64,000 nucleotides of DNA from Halalkalicoccus subterraneus (GCF_003697815.1 NZ_RDQG01000085.1:225272-289271); one strand, 5' to 3'; positions 18,410 to 26,169 are shown, counted from the first letter of the stretch. The notes: a model not told the origin generated them from the sequence alone. Made by a program: numbers and translations.

Positions 18410-19349
18410 CTAACTCAGGCAAAGATGGTACGGTGAGCGGTTGGAGCTGGCTCTCGATCATCTCGCGGTCTTCTTCGAGCCACGGTGGAAGGAACAACGA
18501 CTGGCCGAGCGTATCGAGGTCGGCCTCCGCTGTGAGTCCCCGTTGCTCCGTTGCGAGTTCGAAGAGGATCCCACCGGGTTCCCGGACGTACAACGAATAG
18601 AAGAAGTGTCGGTCTGTTACCCGCGAAACATCGTAGCCGCACTCTCGGAAGAGATCATGCCACTCGTAGAGCTGTTTTTCTTCCGGGACACGCATAGCAA
18701 CGTGGTGGATCGACCCTGCGCCCTCTCGCCCAAAGTCACTGTCATGGTCGAGGAGATCTACGACAGTCGCACGATCGCCCGGTGCCCGATACCGAACGCG
18801 GTCACCCTCTTGATCGATGAGTTCGAATCCCAGCGTGTTCAACACGCTCGCGGTAACGAAGACGTTCGTCGAGAGCAGTGTTACACTATGGATGCCGCGA
18901 ATCGCGTGGTGCGTTGGAATCGGTCCGTTCACCCACGGCTCTACGGCAGACTCGCCGGTGACGAGTTCAAGTTGCGTACCGTCCGGGTCGAAAAATCGAA
19001 GGACCGTCTCATCGAACCGTTCGGCCGGTCCCTCAACAGAGATCCCGTGTTCGGTGAGTCGGTCTCGCCAGTAGGACACCGACTTCGGCGGGATTACCAG
19101 TGCCGCGGTAGTGATCTGTGGTTTCCCCATTCGGCCGTCGTCCTCTGCAGGATAGGGGAAGAATGTCAAACTCGTGCCGGGTGAGCCGGCTTCGTCGCCG
19201 TAGAATAGGTGACGCGTGAATTTCTCGTTGAAGTTTACCGTCTGTGTGACGAGACGTAGACCGAGGACACCCGTGTAGAAGTCGACGTTCTGCTGGGCGT
19301 CGCGAACGATGCCTGTGATGTGGTGAATACCGAGCGTATCTGAGAGCAT
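18402..19349 (-). CDS. Ring-cleaving dioxygenase, VOC family (MhqO-like)
   Basis: A 315-residue protein with two vicinal-oxygen-chelate domains. The metal-ligand positions are visible in GIHHITGIVRDAQ (His near residue 9), GSIHHVAMRVPEE in the second domain and GGILFELATE (Glu). The N-terminal half continues with VDFYTGVLGLRLVTQTVNF, typical of the MhqO/YkcA extradiol type. The likely reaction is Fe-dependent cleavage of a hydroquinone or catechol ring. It is co-transcribed with the overlapping hydrolase downstream. No dedicated MarR-type repressor (MhqR) is adjacent. Confidence 0.87.
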   Translation of the reverse strand: MLSDTLGIHHITGIVRDAQQNVDFYTGVLGLRLVTQTVNFNEKFTRHLFYGDEAGSPGTSLTFFPYPAEDDGRMGKPQITTAALVIPPKSVSYWRDRLTEHGISVEGPAERFDETVLRFFDPDGTQLELVTGESAVEPWVNGPIPTHHAIRGIHSVTLLSTNVFVTASVLNTLGFELIDQEGDRVRYRAPGDRATVVDLLDHDSDFGREGAGSIHHVAMRVPEEKQLYEWHDLFRECGYDVSRVTDRHFFYSLYVREPGGILFELATEQRGLTAEADLDTLGQSLFLPPWLEEDREMIESQLQPLTVPSLPELDE

Positions 19350-19460
19350 GGTTGGTGAACAGATGAAATACCCTACCGAGGCGAATCATCTTTCGGTTCT
19401 GGTGGGGTTGTCGAGTCCGTCTGCACCAGACTATGCCTAGACCACGGAAACACCGCTCGA

Positions 19461-19802
19461 ATGGATATTCGTATGCTCCCCAAACACGTCGCTGATTGAG
19501 AACTCACGATCAATCAGAAACGTGCTCGGTTCACCGTCCACGATGTTCGCGATTACGCCGAGAAGGCACCTGCAGGGCTCGTGCTCAATAGTCAGACGAT
19601 CACAAAGGTGTTAACCGCTGCAGAAGGAACGAAGCCTCATACGCAAACTGTGGCTCGTGTTATGGACTTCCTCAAGAAGATCGGTAAAGACGACGTCAAG
19701 CAGACGAAACCTCGCGGCAAGAAACTCATCGTTATCGACGAGGAGGCAGCCGATCGGTATCACGATATCGAGCAAGCCCCCACAGGAAGCGTGATGTCCT
19801 AA
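19461..19802 (+). pseudogene. Small haloarchaeal gene interrupted by an in-frame TGA
   Basis: One continuous frame reads MDIRMLPKHVAD, a TGA at 19497-19499, then ELTINQKRARFTVHDVRDYA, KAPAGLVLNSQTITKVL and a basic C-terminus ending EQAPTGSVMS. The sequence after the stop looks fully coding, including the part before the first later start (GTG at 19581, 73 residues). I therefore read a single ~113-residue gene with one nonsense codon, unless translation begins at the GTG. The Lys/Arg-rich segment KKIGKDDVKQTKPRGKK suggests nucleic-acid binding. The family is not recognised. Confidence 0.5.
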
Positions 19803-19861
19803 CGATGGGATACAACACAGAGCATAGTCGACGACGACTACTCCGGGTAAGCTCTTCCTTC

Positions 19862-20020
19862 CTAGTGACAACTCCGAGCAGCCCTACCCTGGTGTAGTAG
19901 TAGTGTAGGGTGTAGAACTGAATTTGCTGGTTCTACCTTCGGAAGTATATCACACCACAGTGATTAGTCCGACAAGCCTTGTGCAACATCACATGTCTCT
20001 TATCACGTGTTTGTTGCACA
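19862..20020. repeat. Dispersed ~150-bp repeat, copy A
   Basis: Begins CTAGTGACAACTCCGAGCAG, passes through a GTAGTAGTAGTG run and TATATCACACCACAGTGAT, and ends with the hairpin CCTTGTGCAAC (19977-19987) / GTTGCACA (20013-20020). Copies B (24677-24795) and C (63114-63263) share the order of these blocks. It lies just upstream of a VapBC pair. Confidence 0.7.
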
Positions 20021-20152
20021 TGATTCCTCAGTTATTTTCCGTTGTTCCATCATGAGTTGTTCATCCTTCCACAGAGAGTGTTGCTAGACAGATAGTGGGG
20101 AAAATTATAGTATAGGGGAATATATTTATTTCTACCCATCGTAGAGCAGCGT

Positions 20153-20383
20153 ATGGCGGACACAAAACTCGATGACCGGGGCCGTCTCACACTCCCAAAG
20201 GAGCTTCGAGAACGATACGGTGAGCGCTATCATATCGTTGAACTGCACGACGGAATCAAGCTCGTTCCCCTTGCGGACGATCCGCTCGCAATGCTCCGAG
20301 GAGAGTTCGCAGATATCGAACAATCAGCCGACGAACTTCGCAAGGAGGCACGGGACGCAGCACTCAACGAGGCTGGACGCTGA
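20153..20383 (+). CDS. AbrB/SpoVT-type antitoxin (VapB-like)
   Basis: A 76-residue protein whose N-terminus MADTKLDDRGRLTLPKELRE is a swapped-hairpin AbrB DNA-binding domain. The C-terminal half is helical and acidic (FADIEQSADELRKEARDAAL), as expected for a toxin-wrapping tail. The next gene, a PIN toxin, starts immediately after the TGA, so the pair is translationally coupled. Such antitoxins neutralise the toxin and repress their own promoter. An AT-rich stretch (TATAGTATAGG...TATATTTATTT) about 30 bases upstream is the likely promoter and operator. Confidence 0.85.
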   Translation: MADTKLDDRGRLTLPKELRERYGERYHIVELHDGIKLVPLADDPLAMLRGEFADIEQSADELRKEARDAALNEAGR

Positions 20384-20758
20384 ATGTACGCTGAGGTAGA
20401 TTTCCTCCTCGCCCTTATCAAAGACGACGATTGGCTAGGAGACGCCGCTGAGGAGGTTTATCAGAAGCATCGAAACGATCTGTGGACCTCACAGTTCACA
20501 CTCATTGAGCTGCTCTTAGTCGCGTATCGCGAGGATCGGGATACCGAGCGAGTTATCGCGAACGCTGCAACCCTCCTGGAGGTACGTGGTGACGTAGACA
20601 CCGTGGTCGCAGCGGCAACCTACGTTGAAGATCATGGCTTCACGCCCTTTGATGCGCTACATCTCGTCGAGTCTGCAGGCGATACCATTGTTTCTAGTGA
20701 TAGCACCTATGAGAGGTTTGCACCACGACTTGACCTTCGAGATATCATAGAAGAATGA
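20384..20758 (+). CDS. PIN-domain ribonuclease toxin (VapC-like)
   Basis: A 124-residue PIN-domain protein. Acidic active-site residues are at Asp6 (EVDFLLALIK), Glu42 (LIELLLV), Asp90 (TPFDALHL) and Asp106 (SSDSTYE). VapC toxins are Mg2+-dependent RNases that usually cut tRNA or rRNA. The ATG abuts the antitoxin stop. The module is bracketed by hairpin elements at 19977-20020 and 20828-20871, which suggests it moved as a cassette. Confidence 0.87.
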   Translation: MYAEVDFLLALIKDDDWLGDAAEEVYQKHRNDLWTSQFTLIELLLVAYREDRDTERVIANAATLLEVRGDVDTVVAAATYVEDHGFTPFDALHLVESAGDTIVSSDSTYERFAPRLDLRDIIEE

Positions 20759-20827
20759 TGCCGGGTAGAGATACATCTGATTGGTTCTCGGGAGGACGAC
20801 ATCGAATATCCAGACAAGCTGACAGAG

Positions 20828-20871
20828 CCTTGTGCAACCATCTCTTGTCCGAGAACTCATAGCGGCACAAA
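20828..20871. repeat. Hairpin element (degenerate right arm)
   Basis: The left arm CCTTGTGCAAC is intact at 20828-20838; the right side (GCGGCACAAAAG) is only a partial match to GTTGCACAAGG. It sits 70 bases after the VapC stop, as the downstream counterpart of the element at 19977. Confidence 0.5.
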
Positions 20872-21460
20872 AGAATTCTTAGTCCGATCCCCACTCATTG
20901 ATTAGTAATCTGATTATTCAGAAAAAATCGCACTGCATACGATTTGACTGGTCGCTATCGATACTCAATATTCGTGGATGATTCAGTGGTGTCGCCTTCT
21001 ACCAGTGGCCGTCATGGACACTTTGAGAAAAACGCGCATTTCCAGAGGAGCGCGTTGATCCAAATATTGACCCGTTCAAAATTTATTTTATCCTGTTGGG
21101 AAGTTCATTAGAAATGACAGCATCGTGTACGCCCGCGCCCTTAGCGGTGAGAACCACTTAATCGTGGCGACAAGCTTGTACTAACAACTAGTGCCTTGCT
21201 ACCGATCCAGCAACTTGCGCGGATGGACAATGACATATTGCACTCTGTAGCATGAACCAGGCGTCAACAAAGAGTACGTCAGAAACTCGCCAGTCGAACG
21301 ATCAACGTACTCACAGACCTGACAAAGGGACGACTCTACGTTAAACAGAAAAATCTCGCAAGGATAGCCTCTCATACAAGCAACGGCGTGTTGTCCTTCC
21401 GGACGAATCTGAGACTCCTGGCGAGACGCCGTTCGAAATGGACTCCCTGAAGACAGCTGA

Positions 21461-21653
21461 CGTCAGTGGCGAGTGATGTCCCCGGGTCCTAATTCCCGCG
21501 AGAGCGGATCAACCCTCTAACACGACACGACGCCACCCCCCACGAAAGTGGTTATTCATACGGTACGATTACTAGTGGGTATCTTCTTGAACGGCTATTG
21601 ACGGCTCTAGCCAAAGACCCCCCTGAGAGGTTCCACTCCCGACAACAGTTGTC
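21461..21653. repeat. Dispersed ~190-bp repeat, copy 1
   Basis: Matches 39331-39523. Shared blocks include GAGTGATGTC/GAGTGATATC, CCGCGAGAGC/CCACGAGAGC, ACGGTACG, TTACTAG, CTTGAACGGCTATTGACGG and a CCCCCTGAGAG motif. Both copies start with a GAGTGA context that could be the end of a lost reading frame. It may be the shared 3' end of a decayed mobile element. Confidence 0.65.
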
Positions 21654-21733
21654 TCCAGAGAATGAACTCCCTTTTCATGATCCATGGTAACATTTAACCA
21701 TAAGGAATACTAATCATTGAGAGGTATGTAAGG

Positions 21734-22023
21734 ATGAGCAAATCCTTTCCGCTATCAAGCAATCGTGGTGAGCAATTAGCACCATCTCAAGATGAGGAAG
21801 CCGACGATAATCCGCTTAGAGATACGAATTTGCAGTCCTTAGTCTCTTAATTACGGTTACTTTCGTGACTATCCTGCTTCCGGCTTTTGCTCCCGGGGGA
21901 GAATCAGTCAGTGTTCTCAATCCCACATGGCTTCTCAGTTTGTTTCTCGGTTGCTGGTTCGCACTGTAGATCTACCTTCAGGTCCTCTGGACGTGGAGCG
22001 ATAACCGATTAAACCTATTATAA
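21734..22023 (+). pseudogene. Broken small membrane protein gene
   Basis: The ATG at 21734 starts MSKSFPLSSNRGEQLAPSQD and stops after about 38 codons. Shifting frame at that point gives SLLITVTFVTILLPAFAPGG, then NPTWLLSLFLGCWFAL, a TAG, and IYLQVLWTWSDN. That is a two-helix membrane protein broken by one frameshift and one nonsense codon. A TATA-like box precedes the ATG. The family is not recognised. Confidence 0.45.
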
Positions 22024-22134
22024 CATTCAGACCATTTCCCATAATATACTTCCATATTATAATCAGTTATTATATATCACTGAGTGTATTTGGTATTCTT
22101 CTTAAGAATAGAGAATAGATAATTGGATATCACT

Positions 22135-23145
22135 CTACGAGTAGCTCGTAACAAAATCATCTGTGATCGCGTTGCCAAGCTCATAGAGATGGTGTTCCTT
22201 GAGTGGCTCAGAGAGCTGATTGAGGGACCGCTGAGCGATCCATACGTACTCGGTGACACGATCTTGTGCGTAGGCAATGCTCCCAACGGATTTGAGTTCG
22301 GAAATGAGTGAGTCATAGGCTTCATCAGTCCCTTCGAGAAGTGCAGGAACATCGACCCCATACTGGTGTGCGTGAATCGTCATAATATTCACCGGCTCTA
22401 GGTTTCGACTCGAGATAGTGCCAGCTAGATCTGGTTCTCTAGTGACTTTACGAATATTATGGTAGATATGGAATGCAACACCTATGTGACGGCCATATTC
22501 TGCCAATTGGTGAGCAATACACGTATCCTTTCCAGCGAGTATGGCGCCGATATAAGCTGATGAAGCGAACAGAGACCCTGTCTTTAGCCGCAGCATTTTG
22601 AGATATGTGGTTTCTGTAGCTGATTCATGGGAATTGAGTGAACAACTGAGCATCTGGCCTTCAAAAACATGCCTACACCCCCTCAGTAGGTTCCGTTGGC
22701 AGACGATAAGATCTTCAGCTGGTGCATCCGTCTCAAGGAGTATCTCGAGCGCTTTTGGAAATAGAGCATCTCCTGCTAGAATTGCAATTGATTGATCCTG
22801 TTTTGTATCAACCAGTGGCTTTCCTTGACGTCGCTCGCTTTGCTTGATGACGTCATCATGCGCGACAGAGAGTATATAAGATAATTCTACCGCAAGCGCT
22901 GCAGGAATAATATCTTCCGTTTTGTCCTTCTCAATTTCAAAAGTATCGGCGACAAGTAAGAGGAGTGTCGCCCGAAGTCGGTATTCCTCAGGTTCAATTG
23001 AATACGGAATCGGTTCGGATAGGCTCGCTGGTAACTCATTCGCAAACAAAAAATCTAGTTCGGCAGATATTCGATCAGAATATTCAGTAACTACTGCTTC
23101 CAATGACGTGACGTCATTCATACTATTATTTAAAGTTCCGTTCAT
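22135..23145 (-). CDS. Polyprenyl-synthase-fold protein lacking the second Asp-rich motif
   Basis: A 336-residue, all-helical homologue of trans-isoprenyl diphosphate synthases. The first Asp-rich region is partly kept (HDDVIKQSERRQGKP, residues 96-110; canonical DDxxD is degraded). The Lys-Thr motif KTGSLFASSAYIG is kept (188-200). The second Asp-rich motif, normally GxAFQxxDDxxD, reads GVAFHIYHNIRKV (222-234) with every metal-binding Asp gone. It therefore probably cannot make prenyl diphosphates alone. It may be a regulatory small subunit, a prenyl-binding sensor or a neofunctionalised enzyme. It lies 90 bp downstream of a TetR gene on the same strand, in low-GC accessory DNA. Confidence 0.75.
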   Translation of the reverse strand: MNGTLNNSMNDVTSLEAVVTEYSDRISAELDFLFANELPASLSEPIPYSIEPEEYRLRATLLLLVADTFEIEKDKTEDIIPAALAVELSYILSVAHDDVIKQSERRQGKPLVDTKQDQSIAILAGDALFPKALEILLETDAPAEDLIVCQRNLLRGCRHVFEGQMLSCSLNSHESATETTYLKMLRLKTGSLFASSAYIGAILAGKDTCIAHQLAEYGRHIGVAFHIYHNIRKVTREPDLAGTISSRNLEPVNIMTIHAHQYGVDVPALLEGTDEAYDSLISELKSVGSIAYAQDRVTEYVWIAQRSLNQLSEPLKEHHLYELGNAITDDFVTSYS

Positions 23146-23232
23146 ATATTATGAATATCTATAGGAAGAGAATATTATCAATGTAGAGTTGTTGATCTTC
23201 CGATTTTTCCTCGTCACAATTGACATTGTATA

Positions 23233-23248
23233 GTCTCACGTGTGAGAC
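23233..23248. promoter_or_regulatory. Palindrome GTCTCAC-GT-GTGAGAC
   Basis: Seven-base perfect arms with a two-base spacer, overlapping the 3' end of the TetR gene and about 90 bases upstream of the polyprenyl-synthase-like gene. It could be an operator or, as RNA, a short hairpin terminator. Confidence 0.4.
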
Positions 23249-23844
23249 CTCAATTCGGAATCGAGATATGAGGAGATCGACACACGGGTTATTGCTGTCG
23301 CGTCTTCTCGAGTAGTTGTTGCCCGAGTATACATTGTGCCATTAACGATGGCAAGAACATGCTCTGCAATCCGCGTGGCGTCAACATCTCGAAAAGTCCC
23401 GTTCTTGATTCCCTGTCTAATTATATTCTCTATAGTAGCCGCGATTTGTTCATCCATCTGTGTAAACTGTTCTTTGAAGGCTTCGTTCGTTACAGCTTGT
23501 GAGCGAAGGGCAATCATCACTTCCTGGGTCTGGCGCTGCTCCTCGTTGGGGCGGAGTGGCAAGAGTTTTTCGATGACATGCTCAAGGTCTTCGTCAGGAT
23601 TATCTCCCGTCTCAGTACTAACTACCGTCTCGAATCGGTCGACAGCAAATTCGAGGAAAGCGACCAAGAGGTCCTCCTTGGAATCATAATGGTAGTAGAG
23701 GGCAGCTTTCGATTTCCCGAGTTCATCCGCAATTTGGGAGATCGATAGGCCTGGGTAACCGCGATCTAGAAGAACTTCATAGGTTGCCTGCATGATCTCT
23801 TCTTCAGCAGGGTTCCACTTCTCGGCAGGTGAGTCAGTTCCCAT
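23236..23844 (-). CDS. TetR/AcrR-family transcriptional regulator
   Basis: A 202-residue TetR protein. The N-terminal helix-turn-helix reads ATYEVLLDRGYPGLSISQIA and LGKSKAALYYHYDSKEDLLVAFLE, followed by a helical ligand-binding domain. The ATG at 23844 is chosen over a TTG two codons earlier. The zinc-ribbon gene ends 7 bp before it, so the two form an operon. The operator-like palindrome at 24318-24336 in front of that operon suggests autorepression. Its ligand is unknown; most TetR proteins sense small hydrophobic molecules. Confidence 0.9.
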   Translation of the reverse strand: MGTDSPAEKWNPAEEEIMQATYEVLLDRGYPGLSISQIADELGKSKAALYYHYDSKEDLLVAFLEFAVDRFETVVSTETGDNPDEDLEHVIEKLLPLRPNEEQRQTQEVMIALRSQAVTNEAFKEQFTQMDEQIAATIENIIRQGIKNGTFRDVDATRIAEHVLAIVNGTMYTRATTTREDATAITRVSISSYLDSELRSHT

Positions 23845-23851
23845 TATCAAT

Positions 23852-24310
23852 TCACCTCTGTTTATCAGGTTTGTTTAGTGTATCGTCATCCATATCATCG
23901 AATTTGGTTCCACACCATTGGCAGAAGCTAAGCGATGGATCCACCTCCTCTCTACAAACCGGGCACGCCACTTCAGTGTCGGTTTCACTTTCGGTATCTT
24001 CAGCTAGTGCTTCGCGTTTATCAATCATTTGTTGTGACATTTGTTGAACTCTCGCGATAATATAAGCATCAATGACACTAGCAACGCCAACAAGAACAAG
24101 TGGAAGGACCGAAAGGGGATCGGCGATCGTCCCCCAACTGAGAGCGGACAGTGTTGAATCAGAGACAAATAGAACTGTCGTAACACTTATCACACTAAAC
24201 CAGCCGAGTGCTCTGAGCCAGCGGCGAAGATATAGGTGCCCAAGTCCAGTGGCAGCGGTAGCTAAGAGAGCAGCTAGCAATGGATTATTTCGGAGCGAAA
24301 TTTGCACCAT
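23852..24310 (-). CDS. Membrane protein with C-terminal zinc ribbon
   Basis: A 152-residue protein with three hydrophobic segments beginning NPLLAALLATAATGLGHLYL, an acidic linker, and a C-terminal zinc ribbon CPVCREEV...FCQWCG (two CxxC pairs). The LLATAATGLGHLYLRRW motif recurs in haloarchaeal zinc-ribbon membrane proteins of unknown function. Two ATGs are possible (24316 and 24310). A TTTAATA box lies about 30 bases upstream of the second, and the operator-like palindrome sits between box and start, so the transcript is probably leaderless. It is the first gene of an operon with a TetR regulator. Confidence 0.75.
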   Translation of the reverse strand: MVQISLRNNPLLAALLATAATGLGHLYLRRWLRALGWFSVISVTTVLFVSDSTLSALSWGTIADPLSVLPLVLVGVASVIDAYIIARVQQMSQQMIDKREALAEDTESETDTEVACPVCREEVDPSLSFCQWCGTKFDDMDDDTLNKPDKQR

Positions 24311-24317
24311 ACACATA

Positions 24318-24336
24318 CTGAACGTTCGTTAGATAT
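24318..24336. promoter_or_regulatory. Operator-like palindrome upstream of the zinc-ribbon/tetR operon
   Basis: CTGAACGTTCGTTAGATA, centred on AACGTT and placed between a TATA-like box and the start codon. It shares the AACGTTCGTT core with the site at 25617-25636 upstream of gvpJ. A TetR protein bound here would block transcription initiation. Confidence 0.5.
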
Positions 24337-24438
24337 TAAAAAAGCTTCGCTTTAAAACGAGCTGGCTATCTTTACTAAACCTTATGGAGACGTACACTGG
24401 GAAGGAAACAAGCAAAATAGTGGTCCAGAAAAATTAAT

Positions 24439-24460
24439 GGTTACCGAACGTTTAGTTACC
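24439..24460. promoter_or_regulatory. Second AACGTT-centred palindrome
   Basis: GGTTACCGAACGTTTAGTTACC: outer arms GGTTAC/GTTACC and an AACGTT core. It shares TACC(G/A)AACGTT with the site upstream of gvpJ. It does not lie next to a recognised start, so it could be a distal operator. Confidence 0.4.
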
Positions 24461-24676
24461 CTCAAAAATACAAATTAACGCATTATACTAGTAATGACCA
24501 GAATCACCTAGATAATAAATCAGCGATCTCCTAACATGGGTACCATCTCTGTCGTTGGATAGTGAACCACCTCTTTATGTGCGGTTATAAACGTATAGCG
24601 ACGTTACTGGTAATACTTGTTCTACAATAACGGCATATATAAATCACGACAATTACTCCACACAAGCCATCCTGTT

Positions 24677-24795
24677 CTAGTCACAACTCTGAGTAGCCTC
24701 TTCCTGATTTAGTAGTAGGAGCGTGAATAGAAACAGGTTCGTCGGTTCTATCCTCGAAAGCATATCACATCATGGTGTGATCAGCTTGACATCCA
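24677..24795. repeat. Dispersed repeat, copy B
   Basis: Shares CTAGTCACAACTCTGAGTAG, TTAGTAGTAGGAGC, GGTTCGTCGGTTCTA and ATATCACATCATGGTGTGAT with copies A (19862) and C (63114). The terminal hairpin of the other copies is missing here. Confidence 0.65.
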
Positions 24796-24873
24796 CTCTA
24801 CAATGAATCACCACGCCATCTCTTTACTACAAATCAGTATCAAGAACGTCCTCAACACATCACACTCCTTTCT

Positions 24874-25482
24874 CTAAATGAGAACGCGCCGCTCAAGATA
24901 CACAGTAAGCTCCGTTCGAACAGCATCCACAGCGATCGCTTCGGTCGTTGCATAGCGCTCTATTGCTCCCACAATTGTCGTCAGTACGTACTCACTAACC
25001 TGCTCAACATCGAGTTCCTGCATAACGCCTTGATCAATCCCCTCTTGTAAAATAGATTTTAATTGTTCTTTTAGTGCGGTATCGATATCCACGATTCGGT
25101 TTCGGTAGGCCGCATTGGAGACGGCCTGGGCCCGTATTTCAACGTATGCGCCCAATGGGAGAGTCACCTCCTGAGAGTCAGACTCAGTCGACGCAAAGAT
25201 CTGATCAATGAATTGCTGGAGGTCAGTAACTGGATCCAATTTGGACTCAACCTTGAATCCCTCTTGGATATCTTCCAGAACTCGTTCAAGAAATGCAAGC
25301 AGGAGTTCGTCCTTGTTCTCGTAGTGATAGTAGATCGAGGACTTGTTGATATCGGTAAAGTCGGCGATTCGCTGAATTGAGAGTCCAGCATACCCATACT
25401 GGTAGAGAGCTTTATACGTCGCCCAAAGGATCTGATCCGGTGTCGTCACCGGATCCCCATCGAACGGAACGAACTGCGCCAT
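24874..25482 (-). CDS. TetR/AcrR-family transcriptional regulator
   Basis: A 202-residue TetR protein with helix-turn-helix YKALYQYGYAGLSIQRIADF and INKSSIYYHYENKDELLLAF. It is about one third identical by eye to the TetR at 23236, mostly in the HTH. It is transcribed divergently from the gvpJKLM genes across a ~220-bp intergenic region that holds an AACGTTCGTT palindrome next to a TATA-like box. It is therefore the best candidate for controlling the gvp genes. The ligand is unknown. Confidence 0.88.
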   Translation of the reverse strand: MAQFVPFDGDPVTTPDQILWATYKALYQYGYAGLSIQRIADFTDINKSSIYYHYENKDELLLAFLERVLEDIQEGFKVESKLDPVTDLQQFIDQIFASTESDSQEVTLPLGAYVEIRAQAVSNAAYRNRIVDIDTALKEQLKSILQEGIDQGVMQELDVEQVSEYVLTTIVGAIERYATTEAIAVDAVRTELTVYLERRVLI

Positions 25483-25616
25483 AGAGTATGCTCAGTGATA
25501 CGCCACCTACTACTTTACCCTTCAAGAACGCTTTCTCGTTCAACTCTTCTTTCCACATAAAACTCTATGATCTGTTATCTATTCTAATGAAATTGGCAAG
25601 CAGAGCGTTTATTGTC

Positions 25617-25636
25617 TACCAAACGTTCGTTCGATA
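25617..25636. promoter_or_regulatory. Operator-like palindrome upstream of gvpJ
   Basis: TACCAAACGTTCGTTCGATA, just downstream of a TTTATTG box (25608-25614). It shares the core AACGTTCGTT with the site at 24318. Its position over the expected transcription start suggests repression by a TetR protein. Confidence 0.5.
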
Positions 25637-25637
25637 C

Positions 25638-25715
25638 ATGAGGCTCCACAAACGGATCGTATCCGAAAGAGAGGCGGTCGAACGACACAACAGAGGGGTC
25701 ACTAATGAGCGTTGA
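25638..25715 (+). CDS. Possible 25-residue leader ORF upstream of gvpJ
   Basis: An ATG one base after the operator-like palindrome opens MRLHKRIVSEREAVERHNRG and ends in a TGA that overlaps the gvpJ start (ATGAGCGTTGA). It is placed where a leaderless transcript from the TTTATTG box would begin. It may be a translated leader coupling into gvpJ, a fragment of an upstream gvp gene, or chance. There is no family match. Confidence 0.3.
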   Translation: MRLHKRIVSEREAVERHNRGVTNER

Positions 25716-26169
25716 ACCAACCAGAGACCAGCAGTTAGACGACGGTCTTGCGGGTGCTATTGATCGAATCCTCGATAAAGGGTTAGTAATCAATGCTGAC
25801 GTCGTTATTGACGTAGCTGGGACAGAACTGCTCGGCATCAAGATCCGTGCTGCACTAGCTTCGTTCGAGACAGCAGCTGAGTACGGTCTCGAGTTTCCCG
25901 CTGGGACAGAAGAAACACGAGCGTTCGCCGAAGCAAAAGCGCGTAACGAAGCATGCCTTCAATGTGGCAAGCGTGTCGAAAAAGAGGTACTTCTAACCGA
26001 TGAGTGCCCATGGTGTGGGTGGCAGAGTGCTCGGGCAAAGCGCTTGGAGGACGAAGAGAACTCACCGGGTAACTCAGGCTCTCTTGAATCATCGCAGACG
26101 GACACACCAGAGATAGTTGCTGAGGGACCAGAAATCGACGATGATCGAGATCGATCTACGGAGGAGTAA
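25705..26169 (+). CDS. gvpJ: Gas vesicle protein GvpJ with an appended zinc ribbon
   Basis: Minor gas-vesicle shell protein related to GvpA. Residues 10-65 are GvpJ-like: LAGAIDRILDKGLVINADVV, GTELLGIKIRAALASFETAA and EYGLEFPAGTEE, the last being a near-signature of haloarchaeal GvpJ. Residues 84-105 form a four-cysteine zinc ribbon (CLQC...CPWC), which I do not know from standard GvpJ, followed by an acidic Ser/Glu-rich tail. It starts a J-K-L-M gene run in the same order as the end of the usual halophile gvp operon. The zinc ribbon suggests binding of a partner or nucleic acid. Confidence 0.85.
   Translation: MSVEPTRDQQLDDGLAGAIDRILDKGLVINADVVIDVAGTELLGIKIRAALASFETAAEYGLEFPAGTEETRAFAEAKARNEACLQCGKRVEKEVLLTDECPWCGWQSARAKRLEDEENSPGNSGSLESSQTDTPEIVAEGPEIDDDRDRSTEE

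Larger units (their letters stand above)
20759..21733. other. Long intergenic stretch with repeat elements
   Basis: About 975 bases with no intact gene. It holds a hairpin element at 20828-20871 and the first copy of a ~190-bp repeat at 21461-21653. The stretch 21245-21478 has weakly protein-like frames ending in a stop exactly where the repeat begins, as would be expected of a decayed mobile-element gene, but I cannot assign it. Confidence 0.4.
24333..24873. other. Intergenic with operator-like site and repeat copy B
   Basis: No gene in about 540 bases. It contains a second AACGTT palindrome (24439-24460) and dispersed repeat copy B (24677-24795). The rest is AT-rich with only short frames. 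Confidence 0.5.

Noticed and set aside
21245..21478. Possible TnpB/IS200-like gene remnant upstream of the ~190-bp repeat
   Set aside because: No zinc-finger or RuvC motif could be read in any frame; only the position before the repeat is suggestive.
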